Source: Shewanella sp.
GTDB taxonomy: Bacteria > Pseudomonadota > Gammaproteobacteria > Enterobacterales > Shewanellaceae
DNA: 64,000 nt
Direction: 5' to 3'
Assembly: GCF_013214165.1 (NCBI RefSeq)
Contig: NZ_JABSSM010000022.1
Span: forward strand, 1 to 64,000
This document shows, piece by piece, positions 1 through 10,873 of the stretch (the stretch's first letter is position 1; the number at the start of each line of letters is the position of its first letter). The position numbers and the translations under genes were made by a program. The notes below the pieces were generated by a model. The model had not been told where the DNA came from and did not search any database. It saw only the letters and a program-made list of their open reading frames with translations.

Positions 1-166
1 AACGGCATCAGGAACTGTGAGCCCGTGGGCCCAGTAATGTTGAATCCAGATAAAGAGCCTGAAACGGATGTAAGAAATGTAGCGTAAAATTAAGTAAAGA
101 GTGCCAACTACCTTGAAAAACACCGAAACCTCAATCTAAGAGACCACTTATCTTGTAAATCAGCAG

Positions 167-375
167 GTGTAGATGCGGCTGCGAGCTTCCAAAAAAAGGA
201 CTTTTTGGCAGAGCCCACAGGGACGTGTTCACGGCGTCTCGCAGAAGTATCTGCACAATCCTCGCCGGACAGGCGTTAGGTTACAATGAAGGGGGCGACC
301 TTCAAGCTACTACTCAAGAACGAAATAGCCAAATGAACCCCAAAAATGCATTAAGCCTTCATTTGAAGGCTAGTG
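167..375 (+). repeat. Structured dispersed repeat, copy A
   Basis: Stems: GTGTAGAT(167-174)/ATCTGCAC(249-256), CTGCGAG(179-185)/CTCGCAG(238-244), CCAAAAA(189-195)/TTTTTGG(202-208), CGCC/GGCG(263-275), AGCCTTCA-TT-TGAAGGCT(354-371). Homologous to four other copies. Confidence 0.75.
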
Positions 376-377
376 AA

Positions 378-1592
378 TCAATGCCCAATTGAACCTAAGT
401 GCTGTATCAAGTAGATGCGATCTGCATCCAAGGTTTGGCTAGGCCAGAAGCCGCCCATATAAGCGCCTAATGGAATGAGGAACATAATGAGTAGCAGGAT
501 CACGGTTAATCCCCTTGCGGATAACTTAATCCCATTGCGGGTGCTGAAGTGGAGCGCTTCCTTCTTGGGGCAGGCCGATACGCAGCGCATACAGGCCTGA
601 CATTCGTCGGAACGAATATTCTTCTGAGTGTGGACTGAAATATTGGCCGGACAGGCGCGGGTACATTTGTCACAGTTCATTCCCTTAGACTCGATCAGGC
701 AGTGTTGTGTGCTTCTGCGTATCTTAAACGGGCTCAGGAAGCTGATTAAACCTAATAAGGCACCATAAGGGCAGATGTAGCGGCAGAAGCCCTGACGTCG
801 CCATGCTGCGAGCGCTAAGATGAAGGCAAAGCATGCGAGAGTGACCAGCCCCGGGGTGATGAAGAACAGGCCCATCTTGAGATCGGCTATCTTGTGGTAG
901 TTACCCTCCAGATAGTGCGGAATAGTCTGAGCCGGCATGCCTATGATGATGTAGAGCAATGCGGCTAACAGCAGATATTTGAGCATTCGAAGGGGCCAGT
1001 CTAGCCAGGCTGGTGGTAGCATCTCATTCTTAATGAAGCGTTTTCTCAGTTTATACAGGTATTCCCCTGCGAGTCCCAGGGGGCAAGCCCAACCACAGAA
1101 GGCGCGTTTGCATAGCAGTCCGGTCAGCAAGACCACGGCTAACATCACGGCCGCCGCTGGATGAGTCTGATCCCATAGGCCTAGAGTCAGTATGGCCTTG
1201 AGTTCTATGCCACCGGCGATGGGTAAGAAGGCATCGCCAACATCTGGCCTCATTAACCAAGGCGTGATGCCAGCTTTTAATAATGCCGTGTTTATCGCAA
1301 ATTGAACCCCGACTAACAGCATAGACAGTGCCAGTAGATGTTGAGTGGCATCTCGCAGGGTATTTATCCTCTGTTCACCTCTGGCTAGCTCAGGTTTAAA
1401 TTTAGTGAGCAGTAAGATTGAAGATGCTGCGATAGCACTCGCGAGCATCAAGGGCCAATACAGTGAGCTTATGCAGGCACCAACACCCAGAATGATAGTG
1501 GTCAAGGCTCCCGATTTTTTCCCACTCCAATAAAGTAAGCTGGCGCTATAGGCGAGTGCAAGCATTAAGGTTAATGATTCTACAAAGGTCAT
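378..1592 (-). CDS. Membrane 4Fe-4S binding protein, NapH/NosR/CcoG-like
   Basis: Multiple TM segments, CGWACPLG, CRYICPYG, CxxCxxxC ferredoxin motifs (CDKCTRACP, CQACMRCVSACP). Confidence 0.8.
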   Translation of the reverse strand: MTFVESLTLMLALAYSASLLYWSGKKSGALTTIILGVGACISSLYWPLMLASAIAASSILLLTKFKPELARGEQRINTLRDATQHLLALSMLLVGVQFAINTALLKAGITPWLMRPDVGDAFLPIAGGIELKAILTLGLWDQTHPAAAVMLAVVLLTGLLCKRAFCGWACPLGLAGEYLYKLRKRFIKNEMLPPAWLDWPLRMLKYLLLAALLYIIIGMPAQTIPHYLEGNYHKIADLKMGLFFITPGLVTLACFAFILALAAWRRQGFCRYICPYGALLGLISFLSPFKIRRSTQHCLIESKGMNCDKCTRACPANISVHTQKNIRSDECQACMRCVSACPKKEALHFSTRNGIKLSARGLTVILLLIMFLIPLGAYMGGFWPSQTLDADRIYLIQHLGSIGH

Positions 1593-1852
1593 AATGATCT
1601 GATATGAGTGACAAGGTGTATCAATCAGAGGCTAGTGTAGAGGATTAGTTCTTTAGTGATCATGGGTTTGTGGAGCGGCTCATACTTCAAGGTTTACTAG
1701 GACTTCTTTTGGGGAGGTATATCACAAAGGTGTATGCGGGGAGTTTGTTTTACTTGTTTAAAACTATGAGTGCGCTAGGGAAGTGTAGGAAGCTTTCCGG
1801 GAACTAACCGAGTCTTGTTCCATAAGACTCGGATCACGATAGCCGGGTATTA

Positions 1853-2500
1853 TTAATGGCCTTCCATGGCGGCAATAAATTTATTCGATGCCTCGATAGA
1901 TTTATTCATCTCCTTGATCAGCCCTGAAATATCGGTCTTCAGGCTGGAAAACTCACCCTTGATGGCTCCGATCGCTTGGGCATTCAAGTTATGCTTCAGA
2001 TAAAGCATATTGTCTTTCATTGCGGTTAACACAGGTGCCATCTTACTTTCGGCGCGCTTCATGGTACGAATTAGCTGCTCGTAGGAACGCTGAGTCTCAC
2101 GTAACTTACTCTCACTGCTACGGCGTAGGCTGGCCTTGCTTATTTCGCCTATTTCGGTTTGCCATTCATCGAACAGGGCATCGGCCACATCTTCCACTTT
2201 TTCGATGCGGTTGCTGACGTCATCGGCTGCATCTTGAGATGATTCATATTCATCCTTGGCCTTGTTGTAGGCTGTCTCCAGATCGCCACCATCGTGGTTA
2301 ATCAGGGCCTGCATCTCTTCGAGTGCCGAGCTAAATTGCTTCTGCGCCTCCTCTTGAGACTCTCTGGCATCCTCAACTCGGTCGACCATGATGTCACGCT
2401 TGTGATAACCTACTTTTTCCATTGCACCATAATAGGCGCTCTGGCAGCCTGTCAGGAGTAAGCTGGTGGCCACGATGGCAATTGCTAGGTATTGTTTCAT
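1853..2500 (-). CDS. DUF2959-type lipoprotein
   Basis: Lipobox LLLTGCQS; coiled-coil rich; resembles DUF2959 proteins. Confidence 0.65.
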   Translation of the reverse strand: MKQYLAIAIVATSLLLTGCQSAYYGAMEKVGYHKRDIMVDRVEDARESQEEAQKQFSSALEEMQALINHDGGDLETAYNKAKDEYESSQDAADDVSNRIEKVEDVADALFDEWQTEIGEISKASLRRSSESKLRETQRSYEQLIRTMKRAESKMAPVLTAMKDNMLYLKHNLNAQAIGAIKGEFSSLKTDISGLIKEMNKSIEASNKFIAAMEGH

Positions 2501-2552
2501 TTGAGATTGTCCTTATCTGTGGGCGCCAACCGAAATGGCTTTGCTTGAACGC

Positions 2553-2774
2553 TTAGTTAGCTCTATATTTTGCGGCATCTATGATGCACCAAAGGTGGGC
2601 TATTGCGCCTATGATTGCAGGAAAGATCAGCCACCACATGGCATAACCGACTAGGGTAATGATGCAAAACAGCAATGCTGCTATGATTCTTCCTTGTACT
2701 AATTGCCCCAATCCTGGAAAGAAGAAGCTAGCGATAGCGGCAATTACGTTGCCTGCCGATCCTTGTTGTGACAT
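2553..2774 (-). CDS. Small membrane protein (TM2-like)
   Basis: 73 aa, hydrophobic, FFFPGLGQLVQGR motif. Confidence 0.6.
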   Translation of the reverse strand: MSQQGSAGNVIAAIASFFFPGLGQLVQGRIIAALLFCIITLVGYAMWWLIFPAIIGAIAHLWCIIDAAKYRAN

Positions 2775-2876
2775 CTATTTATTCCTTACACTTGTAAATA
2801 TTAGGTTATAAGCTTTATTGTACGAATATACGTATTTAATACCAAGTCTTCAAATCAACACAATCAAGAGAACGCA

Positions 2877-3893
2877 GTGATAAATAAGATAGATGCAACA
2901 CATTTTCGTACCTTGGGGCTAAGCATTTGGCATTTCATGGTACATCTAAAGCAGAGATTAGCGGAAGATCAGATCAATATACGTGCGGGGCACCTAGCCT
3001 ATGTCACCTTATTGTCCTTGGTACCTATGGTGGCCGTGACCATGTCTATGTTGTCAGCCTTTCCCGTGTTTAGCGAGATTAGGGGCCTGATAGAAAGCTT
3101 TGTCTATGATAACTTCCTGCCTGCTGCCGGAGACAGTGTTCAGGTCTATATCAATGAATTTGTCGACAATGCTTCCAAGGGGACCGCAGTGGGTATTGCG
3201 GCCTTGATGGTCGTAGCTATCATGCTGATATCTAACATAGATAAGTCCCTCAACAGTATTTGGCGCACCACGGAGAAACGCTCCATAGTGGTGTCATTTT
3301 CCATGTATTGGATGGTGTTGACCCTTGGCCCTGTATTGATGGGGGCAAGCCTGGTGGCAACCTCCTATGTGGTGTCACTCAAGCTATTCAGTGGTGCAGA
3401 TATCTCGGGATTTGTGCCCTTATTAGTTGAGCGTTTACCGCTGTTTTTCTCGGTCGCCACCTTCCTGCTCATCTATATGGTTGTGCCCAATATTAAGGTT
3501 AAATTTTTTCACGCCCTGTTAGGGGCGATTGCGGCGGCACTATTGTTTGAGTTTGGCAAGAAAGGTTTCGCCTTCTATCTGACTGAATTTCCAAGCTACG
3601 AGGCGATATATGGTGCCCTGGCCGTGATCCCCATCTTGTTTGTTTGGGTGTATCTCTCCTGGATTATCGTCTTGATTGGCGCTGAAATAACGGCGGCCTT
3701 GCCGGAATATCTTGATCATAAATTGCCTGCGTCTTCTGAGTCGTCATCGGATACTGCATCAGCTAAAGATACGATAAAGACCAGCATCTCCTATACCAAC
3801 CATATCTTAGAAGTTAGGCCTGAGAAGAAGAACAAACAAAAAATTGCAGATAAAGCAGCAGAGATATCAACAGAGAAAGTGACCAAACTATGA
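2877..3893 (+). CDS. YihY/BrkB family inner-membrane protein
   Basis: [30 protein letters not shown] signature; GTG start; next gene overlaps its stop. Confidence 0.85.
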   Translation: MINKIDATHFRTLGLSIWHFMVHLKQRLAEDQINIRAGHLAYVTLLSLVPMVAVTMSMLSAFPVFSEIRGLIESFVYDNFLPAAGDSVQVYINEFVDNASKGTAVGIAALMVVAIMLISNIDKSLNSIWRTTEKRSIVVSFSMYWMVLTLGPVLMGASLVATSYVVSLKLFSGADISGFVPLLVERLPLFFSVATFLLIYMVVPNIKVKFFHALLGAIAAALLFEFGKKGFAFYLTEFPSYEAIYGALAVIPILFVWVYLSWIIVLIGAEITAALPEYLDHKLPASSESSSDTASAKDTIKTSISYTNHILEVRPEKKNKQKIADKAAEISTEKVTKL

Positions 3894-4834
3894 CGTCATT
3901 GCCCACATTTATTCGCCGAGACTGGCTAGATGTGGGTGATGGTCATCAGCTTCACTTGGCGCAATACGGCGATCCAACGGGGGTCCCCGTGCTATATCTT
4001 CATGGTGGGCCTGGGGCGGGTTGTATGAGTGAGGAATTAGCCCTGTTTGACGCTGAAAACTGTCATGTGTTGATGTTAGATCAGCGGGGAGCCGGTCGTT
4101 CTCAGCCTCTGGGTGAGATAGATAAAAATAATCTATTAGCCTTGCTTAACGATCTGGAAAAAGTACGCCTATGGCTAGGCATTCCGGCCTGGTGTTTAGT
4201 CGGGGGCTCCTTCGGTGCCACCTTAGGCATGCTCTATAGTGGTTTATATCCTGAAAAAGTGCTGTCTCAGGTATATTGGGGGCTGTTTATTCCCAGTGAA
4301 AATGGCATAAATTGGCTGTATTCGAATAAGGGCGCAGCCAACTTGTTCGCTGATGAGTACTCGGCATTTACAGCTCTTGCGCCTCTTTGTTCCAATGTAG
4401 AGCAGTTATTTGCAACATATCGGCTTGGACTCAAGCATATTGATACCGATACGCGTCATCAATATATCCGTTCTTGGCTAGCCTGGGAGTCGGCGCTTGC
4501 TATGCCTGCTAATGAACAGTCAAGCTTGGATGCCTTTATGAGTAAAAGTTTAGCCGCAATAGAGCTCCATTATGCGAGTCATCAATATTTTGGAGCTTAT
4601 GCATTAATGCGAGCAATATCGGCACAAATTCAGGCGCCAAGCCTCATACTACAGGGGGAGATGGATTGGGTCTGCCCCACTCAAATAGTCGAAAAATTCT
4701 TAGCTCAATTTGGCTGTGACAGCATAAGTTACTCTGTGATTAAAAGTGGGTATCATGGATTAGCCGATGATAAGATGTTTCGGGAAGTCGTCTATGCCAT
4801 ACGGGAAATGGCAAACAATATGAAGGAAGTATAG
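3890..4834 (+). CDS. pip: Proline iminopeptidase (alpha/beta hydrolase)
   Basis: [26 protein letters not shown] motifs. Confidence 0.85.
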   Translation: MTSLPTFIRRDWLDVGDGHQLHLAQYGDPTGVPVLYLHGGPGAGCMSEELALFDAENCHVLMLDQRGAGRSQPLGEIDKNNLLALLNDLEKVRLWLGIPAWCLVGGSFGATLGMLYSGLYPEKVLSQVYWGLFIPSENGINWLYSNKGAANLFADEYSAFTALAPLCSNVEQLFATYRLGLKHIDTDTRHQYIRSWLAWESALAMPANEQSSLDAFMSKSLAAIELHYASHQYFGAYALMRAISAQIQAPSLILQGEMDWVCPTQIVEKFLAQFGCDSISYSVIKSGYHGLADDKMFREVVYAIREMANNMKEV

Positions 4835-4838
4835 ATAA

Positions 4839-5411
4839 ATGAAAAAATTGATTATCGCTGGCTTGGCCATCACATTGGGTGCCTGTGCGGCGACGGAATC
4901 TAGCGATGGGGCTCCAACGAGTGCCGTGCTGGCACCGGAGAGAGTCACACTAGGTGGCATGACGAATGATGAGGCGACTAAAATCTTATTCGAGGCATTG
5001 ATCCATAAAAATTATTTGGCGACTATGGCGGGCCCCAACAGGATTGCCCTGCAGTTCGATGATACTCAGTTCTTGTTGCAGCCAAGTATTAATCCAGATG
5101 GCATAGATCGCATCATGATGAATCGATTCTACGCGGTTCATCCAAAACTGCGTGGCAGTAAAGACTTGCTCATCTTAGTCGGTACCCTCAACCATAAGCT
5201 TAATTTCGCTAAATTTACCCTCAGAGAAAATGGCGCAGTTATCCAGGTGCAAGGGGCCGCAACGTTCGTTAACACCATAGAGCTGGAAGAGATCAGACGC
5301 TTCATGTTGTGGACCGACGAAGGTCTGCGTCAGGTCGCTAATTCAATGCCCAAAGGCTCGGAGCAGCTAATCAAGCCTATTCCGGTAATGCAGCAGTCGC
5401 AGTCTTTGTGA
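4839..5411 (+). CDS. Putative lipoprotein, unknown function
   Basis: Signal peptide with lipobox LGACAA. Confidence 0.6.
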   Translation: MKKLIIAGLAITLGACAATESSDGAPTSAVLAPERVTLGGMTNDEATKILFEALIHKNYLATMAGPNRIALQFDDTQFLLQPSINPDGIDRIMMNRFYAVHPKLRGSKDLLILVGTLNHKLNFAKFTLRENGAVIQVQGAATFVNTIELEEIRRFMLWTDEGLRQVANSMPKGSEQLIKPIPVMQQSQSL

Positions 5412-5474
5412 CCAAAAGTTCCTAGGAGCTAGATTTTAGTTCCTAGGCCCTTCTAAATAAGAGTAAATTGCAAC

Positions 5475-5669
5475 GTGATAGCCCTCAGCGTGTTAAACAG
5501 GCCGAGTTTCTCCGGGGCGGGTACGCCGGAGCAGGCAAGAGTGTTGTATGAAGAGTTTATTGCATTCTGTCAGTCTAAAGGGGTGACAACTCAGACTGGT
5601 GAGTTTGCTGCCGACATGCAGGTGAGCCTGGTCAATGATGGTCCTGTTACCTTTAACCTCACCGTATAG
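5475..5669 (+). pseudogene. dtd: D-aminoacyl-tRNA deacylase (dtd) remnant with internal deletion
   Basis: C-terminus [20 protein letters not shown]...[18 protein letters not shown] matches DTD; first nucleotides GTGATAGCCCTC/AGCGTGTTAAACAG correspond to the MIAL(IQ)RVKQ N-terminus; the middle is missing. Confidence 0.75.
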
Positions 5670-5799
5670 GCTAGGCCTTGATGGCTAATTCGGAGCCATG
5701 TGCTGAGGTGCTGATCAGCAATACTCAGATAAGCTGGAAAACATAGACAGCTTCTTGTCTGAGCCGGGTAAATCAGGCTAACTCAGATATCTCAGTTGT

Positions 5800-6393
5800 T
5801 TATTTCAGCCAACCTGTGACGCTATATCTGACCATATTATTCTCTACCACTTCATGTTCTATGAGATGGCTTTTAAAGATAACTGTGTTACCAAAAATAG
5901 GCTGCACCTCGATGACCTTATCCTCGAGATGCAGCTTTAGCTCGCCACCATCTCCGTATTGCCAGGTGTCATTTAAGTAGGTGATAAAAGAAAACTTACG
6001 CTTGGCGTCATTCTTGAAACGATCGACATGCTTCTGGTAAAAGGTGCCTCGTTCATAACAGGCATAATGAAACTCAAAGTCTGAGATCCCGGTGAAGCAG
6101 GCTCGATTCAGGTAGGTAGAGAAGGCCAGTACGGCTCGATAGTAGGCTTGTTCGCAGGGGACTCTGGAATCCTTGTCGATCCAGGAAATTTTATCCGAGC
6201 GGATAAGATCATTGATTGTTCTGTTGGCACCATTGCCGATCTCGGCTCGTTGCAACGCTTCTCCAGCGTGCTTCTTGATGAGTTCAGCTCTCAAGTCGAA
6301 TAATATCTCAGATTCGATCAGGCCATCGACCACCACATAGTCCCTATTAGCTAGTTCATCTATGATGTGCTCGTAAGTTGCAACTGGAGTCAT
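5800..6393 (-). CDS. 2OG-Fe(II) oxygenase (prolyl 4-hydroxylase-like)
   Basis: QKHVDRF...HEVVENNMVRYSVTGW Fe/2OG ligand pattern. Confidence 0.75.
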   Translation of the reverse strand: MTPVATYEHIIDELANRDYVVVDGLIESEILFDLRAELIKKHAGEALQRAEIGNGANRTINDLIRSDKISWIDKDSRVPCEQAYYRAVLAFSTYLNRACFTGISDFEFHYACYERGTFYQKHVDRFKNDAKRKFSFITYLNDTWQYGDGGELKLHLEDKVIEVQPIFGNTVIFKSHLIEHEVVENNMVRYSVTGWLK

Positions 6394-6446
6394 ATTTTCT
6401 CTTTTAAAATAATGTTCGATAATAATCTGCTGATTAGATCGCTTAC

Positions 6447-7682
6447 CTAGTTGTCATTCCATCGTTTAAATATCAGTGAGGTGTTGATCCCACCGAAGGC
6501 GAAGTTGTTACTCATCACATGATCTGTGTCGATATGGCGAATGTCATCGCGGATATAATCTAACTCGCCGCAGGCGGGATCGATCTCGGTCAGGTTGAGT
6601 GTGGGCGCGAACCAGCCTTCATTCATCATCTCTATGCTGACCCAAGCTTCTAGTGCACCACAGGCACCTAAGGTGTGACCCGTGTAGCTCTTAAGAGAAG
6701 AGATTGGCATGTTAGGGCCAAATACTGAGCTGGTGGCTTGAGTCTCGGCGATATCGCCTCTGTCTGTCGCGGTGCCATGGGCGTTGACATAGCCGATGGC
6801 ATCGGGCGCTAATTGGGCATCTTTCAATGCATGTCTGATGGCGATTGCCATGGTGGTCGCATTGGGCTGAGTCACATGCACGCCATCAGAGTTAGTGCCA
6901 AAGCCGACGATCTCGGCATATATCTTAGCACCTCTAGAGCGAGCATGTTCCAGCTCCTCGAGCACTAAGGTGCAGGCACCTTCACCGATCACCAGACCGT
7001 CCCGATTCTTATCGAAGGGGCTGGGAGTCAGTTTAGGGGTGTCATTTTTGGTGCTGGTGGCAAATAGAGTATCGAAGACCACGGCTTCGGTGGGGCATAG
7101 CTCCTCGCCGCCGCCGGCAAGCATCAGGTCTTGCTGACCATATTTTATCGCTTCATAGGCGTAACCTATCCCCTGACTCCCCGAGGTGCAGGCGCTGCTG
7201 GTGGTGTGCACCCGGCCCTTGAGACCGAAGAAGACACCCACGTTGACAGCTGTGGTGTGGGCCATCATGCGAATATAGCTGGTGGCGGTGATGCCTGACA
7301 TGTCGCCATTCTTGAGCATGTCGCCGAAGGCTATGAGGGGATCGGTACTGCCTGTAGATGAGCCATAGGCTATGCCCATGGCACCGGAACTGACAACCGG
7401 ATCATCGAGTAAGTTTGCATCTATAAGGGCGAGTTCACTGGCTCTGGTCGCCATTAAAGAGACTCGTCCCATGGAGCGTACCTTTTTACGCGAGTAGTGT
7501 GCTGGCTTGTCGAAATCGGTTACCGGGGCTGCTAGGCGGGTGTTGAGACCTGCATATCTGTCCCATTCATCGAAGCGAACCACGCAGTTTTTCTGCGCTT
7601 TTAAATTTCTGGCGATAGTCGGCCAGTCTTGGCCTAGGCTGGATATGCCCCCGATGCCGGTGATCACTACACGTCTGGACAT
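6447..7682 (-). CDS. Beta-ketoacyl-ACP synthase (APE cluster)
   Basis: TSSACTSGSQG active site; NAHGTATDRGD; GHTLGACGALE. Confidence 0.9.
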   Translation of the reverse strand: MSRRVVITGIGGISSLGQDWPTIARNLKAQKNCVVRFDEWDRYAGLNTRLAAPVTDFDKPAHYSRKKVRSMGRVSLMATRASELALIDANLLDDPVVSSGAMGIAYGSSTGSTDPLIAFGDMLKNGDMSGITATSYIRMMAHTTAVNVGVFFGLKGRVHTTSSACTSGSQGIGYAYEAIKYGQQDLMLAGGGEELCPTEAVVFDTLFATSTKNDTPKLTPSPFDKNRDGLVIGEGACTLVLEELEHARSRGAKIYAEIVGFGTNSDGVHVTQPNATTMAIAIRHALKDAQLAPDAIGYVNAHGTATDRGDIAETQATSSVFGPNMPISSLKSYTGHTLGACGALEAWVSIEMMNEGWFAPTLNLTEIDPACGELDYIRDDIRHIDTDHVMSNNFAFGGINTSLIFKRWNDN

Positions 7683-8416
7683 TAGATCATGCCTCCGTTG
7701 ACCGAGATAACTTGCCTGGTGATGTAAGCTGCATCTTCAGACATCAAAAACTTAGCGAGTCCCGCAATTTCAGCGGGTTTACCCATGCGCCGCATAGGCA
7801 CGATATCCTTGATCATATCTTTGGGGAAATCTGCCACCATATCTGTCTCTATAAGCCCTGGAGCGATGCAGTTTACGGTGATCTTACGTTTTGCCAGCTC
7901 AAGAGACAGGGCCTTAGTCGCGCCTATGATGCCCGCTTTTGAGGCGCTGTAATTGACCTGACCTCTGTTACCTGCGATACCCGATACTGATGCCATGGTG
8001 ATGATGCGGCCGCCTTTGCGGGTCTGGATCATCGGCATTATGGTGGGATGGATCACATTGTAGAAACCATCTAGGTTGGTATGTACCACCTTGTCCCATT
8101 CATTTTCTGTCATGGCGGGAAATGCGGTATCGCAATTGATCCCCGCATTGAGTATCACGCCATAATAGGCGCCATGCTGCTCGATATCGGCTGTGATGGC
8201 GGCCTTGACTCGCTCTCGATGGGCGATATCAAACTGCAGGCAAGACACCGAGACACCCAGGGCAATAAGCTCGCGCTTAGTCTGTTCGGCCGCGTCGACA
8301 TTGCTGTGAAAATGCAGGGCGATATCGAATCCAGCCTCCGCCAGCTGTAAGGCGATGGCTTTCCCTATGCCGCGGCTAGAACCTGTGATCAGTACTCTTC
8401 TCTTTTCGGTGTTCAT
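7682..8416 (-). CDS. 3-oxoacyl-ACP reductase, FabG-like (APE cluster)
   Basis: SDR: TGSSRGIG, NAGIN, YSASKAG. Confidence 0.9.
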   Translation of the reverse strand: MNTEKRRVLITGSSRGIGKAIALQLAEAGFDIALHFHSNVDAAEQTKRELIALGVSVSCLQFDIAHRERVKAAITADIEQHGAYYGVILNAGINCDTAFPAMTENEWDKVVHTNLDGFYNVIHPTIMPMIQTRKGGRIITMASVSGIAGNRGQVNYSASKAGIIGATKALSLELAKRKITVNCIAPGLIETDMVADFPKDMIKDIVPMRRMGKPAEIAGLAKFLMSEDAAYITRQVISVNGGMI

Positions 8417-8913
8417 TTTTGCTCTTCCTGCTTGCTGTCAGAGATATAGGTTTCGATATCCTGAGGCTGAAATACATTCACGTTCGCCGCTGCGACTAAG
8501 GTTTGTTGATGAAATATCTGGCAATCGAATACCGCCAGCCCTGACTCTTCCTGGTAGAGCCTGGTGACCCGAGTCTGATAACTTTCCCCCAGCCGATAGT
8601 CGGGTATGTGCATCTGCAGCTTACGTGTGCCAAGCAAGAAACCGACGCGGATAATATCGCCACGGGATCTGGCTTCCACACCCGCGAGGGCGGCAATGCT
8701 CTGAGCCATATACTCGATACCCACGTAATTGGGCACGCCGTTAAGCTCTGCATCGAAATAGGGGCTGAGTTCGCCGATATCTACCTGGGTCAACAGGCTG
8801 TCAGTTTCATAGCTGATGAGGCGGTCGATCAAGATCATAGGATCTCTATGGGGGATCACATCTGCAATCGCCATCTGCGATAGTACATGGGCTGACATCT
8901 GTTGTGGACTCAT
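8413..8913 (-). CDS. Hotdog-fold beta-hydroxyacyl-ACP dehydratase, ApeP-like
   Basis: IPHRDPMILIDR; overlaps both neighbours. Confidence 0.8.
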   Translation of the reverse strand: MSPQQMSAHVLSQMAIADVIPHRDPMILIDRLISYETDSLLTQVDIGELSPYFDAELNGVPNYVGIEYMAQSIAALAGVEARSRGDIIRVGFLLGTRKLQMHIPDYRLGESYQTRVTRLYQEESGLAVFDCQIFHQQTLVAAANVNVFQPQDIETYISDSKQEEQK

Positions 8914-10124
8914 TATTTATCTTTCCCTCGCGGGTTCCTGGCGAAAATGAGGCTGGCATTACTGCCGCCGAAGGCGAAGGAGTTACTCATCAAATAGTGT
9001 AGTTCAGCACTCTGGCCTTGGCTGACTAAGGGAAGTGATGGATCTTGTGGATCTTGAACGCCGTCCCATATCTGCGGTGGCAAGATTTGTCGGCTGTTCT
9101 CCTGGCTCAATAACAGGTAACAAAATGCGGCCTCTATGGCGCCTGCTGCGCCTAAGGTGTGGCCGGTGATGGGCTTGGTGGAGCTACAGGGGGGAGGCGT
9201 AGCGCCGAATACCTGCTCGATGGCTCTGCTCTCCATGGCATCATTTTTTTGGGTCGCCGTGCCATGTAGGTTGATGTAGTCGATATCAGCTGCAGCCAGA
9301 TTGGCATCTGCCAGCGCCGACTGAATGGCCGCGATGGCGCCGCGTCCTTGTGGATGTGGCGCCGAGATGTGGTGGGCATCACTGGACTCGCCGATACCGG
9401 CTAAGATCACGCTGCTGGTGTCGTCAGCAGTGAGCTTTTGCAGGATAAAAAGGGCTGCGCCTTCACCTATGTTGATGCCATTTCGGTTCGCACTGAAGGG
9501 TTGGCAATGACCCTTGGAGACAGATTCAAGCGAGCTAAAACCGTTAAGGGTGAGCTTGCAAAGACTGTCGCCGCCGCCGACGATCACCAGATCGCACAGA
9601 TCGGCTTGCAATAGGCGTCTGGCACTGGCGAAGACCTTGGCGCTGGATGAACAGGCGGTGGATACCGTGTAACAGGGGCCGGAAATGTCGAAATAGTGAC
9701 GTAAAAAGTCACTGGCGTTACCTAGCTCTTGCTGGGAATAGCGATATTGTTCAGGGAAGGCCCCGGTTTGCGATCTTATCTTTAGGGCATCTTCACCGGC
9801 TTGGATCCCAGATGTGCTGGTGCCTATGACAATACCTATCCTTTGAGGCCCCCAGTCTACTTTTGCCCGGGCGACCCTGTCGGCAATCTGCTCTGCAGCG
9901 CACAGGAGCAGCCGATTGTTGCGGCAGTCATATTTGGCCAGGGACTCGGGTATCACCGGCAAGTCGAAGCTGACTTGTCCCACTAAGGTCTCGGCATCGG
10001 GGATGATATCGGTTCGATTCTTCATCGCGCCGACATCCCCCCTCGAGAGTCGGGATAGTACGATTGCAGCAGTCTTGCCCAGAGGCGTACACAGGCCTAA
10101 GTGTGAGATGGCTATTTTAGTCAT
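8913..10124 (-). CDS. Beta-ketoacyl-ACP synthase (APE cluster)
   Basis: VSTACSSSAK active site; LHGTATQKND; GHTLGAAGA. Confidence 0.9.
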   Translation of the reverse strand: MTKIAISHLGLCTPLGKTAAIVLSRLSRGDVGAMKNRTDIIPDAETLVGQVSFDLPVIPESLAKYDCRNNRLLLCAAEQIADRVARAKVDWGPQRIGIVIGTSTSGIQAGEDALKIRSQTGAFPEQYRYSQQELGNASDFLRHYFDISGPCYTVSTACSSSAKVFASARRLLQADLCDLVIVGGGDSLCKLTLNGFSSLESVSKGHCQPFSANRNGINIGEGAALFILQKLTADDTSSVILAGIGESSDAHHISAPHPQGRGAIAAIQSALADANLAAADIDYINLHGTATQKNDAMESRAIEQVFGATPPPCSSTKPITGHTLGAAGAIEAAFCYLLLSQENSRQILPPQIWDGVQDPQDPSLPLVSQGQSAELHYLMSNSFAFGGSNASLIFARNPRGKDK

Positions 10125-10177
10125 GGTGTCTTTTTATGTTAACTCTTTGATAATGTGGTCAAGGAAAACCCCATGGG

Positions 10178-10873
10178 CTAAATTGGCGTTAGCGTTAACT
10201 CAAATTTAGCTTGCGGTATCTTCAGCGCTATTTCTGCCTGCCAAGGGTCATCATGACTGTACTCGATATTCACAATACTGTCATTCTGGGTGCCTGTGTT
10301 TATATTCGTTGTCGGATTGCTTGGGTCGGCATATATTTTTCGGCACCGAGATCCGCCACAATCCCCAGAGATCAGTATAGCCCCTTGTAAATGGGCATTT
10401 ACCGTCTCTTCGGGCCAATAAATCAACTGAATCAGTGCCAGTAGGTACTCGGCCTTGAATTCGCTGCCCAATAATACACTCTGCTCACTGGTGAGCGTGC
10501 TGCCGTCATAGATCAAGGTAAACAGTGCCTGACCCAAGGGGGCAAGGCCGACTAAGGTGAGCCCGTTGGCATCGATCTCGACTTGTGTCATCAGTTCATG
10601 TTGAGATGAATCGACCCTAATAGCGGCTTTTTGTGTTGCCGAGCGTACCCAGATCTGATTCGTTTCGTCTAAGGGAATAGGCGCGAGGCAATAATTCACC
10701 TCTTTGGCCAGCGCGACACACGTTTGCCTCTGCAACGTCTGGCTGCAGGCCGACAGCATGAATGCCAACATAATCGTGGCACTCAGGGCTATCACAGTTT
10801 TTAGTTTGTGTTTAAGGCCGGTAAGCAAGCTCAGTGACATCAGAATGAACCCCTTATCTGCATAATTCGACAA
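10178..10873 (-). CDS. DUF3261-like lipoprotein (APE cluster)
   Basis: Lipobox LSACSQ; position in the operon. Confidence 0.6.
   Translation of the reverse strand: MSNYADKGFILMSLSLLTGLKHKLKTVIALSATIMLAFMLSACSQTLQRQTCVALAKEVNYCLAPIPLDETNQIWVRSATQKAAIRVDSSQHELMTQVEIDANGLTLVGLAPLGQALFTLIYDGSTLTSEQSVLLGSEFKAEYLLALIQLIYWPEETVNAHLQGAILISGDCGGSRCRKIYADPSNPTTNINTGTQNDSIVNIEYSHDDPWQAEIALKIPQAKFELTLTPI

Noticed and set aside
263-285. GGCGTTAG-type ends of the structured repeats as integron attC sites
   Set aside because: GTTAGRT fits the GTTRRRY core but no matching RYYYAAC arm at the other end, and no cassette array or integrase
6895-7137. Plus-strand ORFs within the APE operon (e.g. 6895-7137, 8081-8350, 9916-10209)
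   Set aside because: Antisense to well-supported minus-strand genes; no domain features
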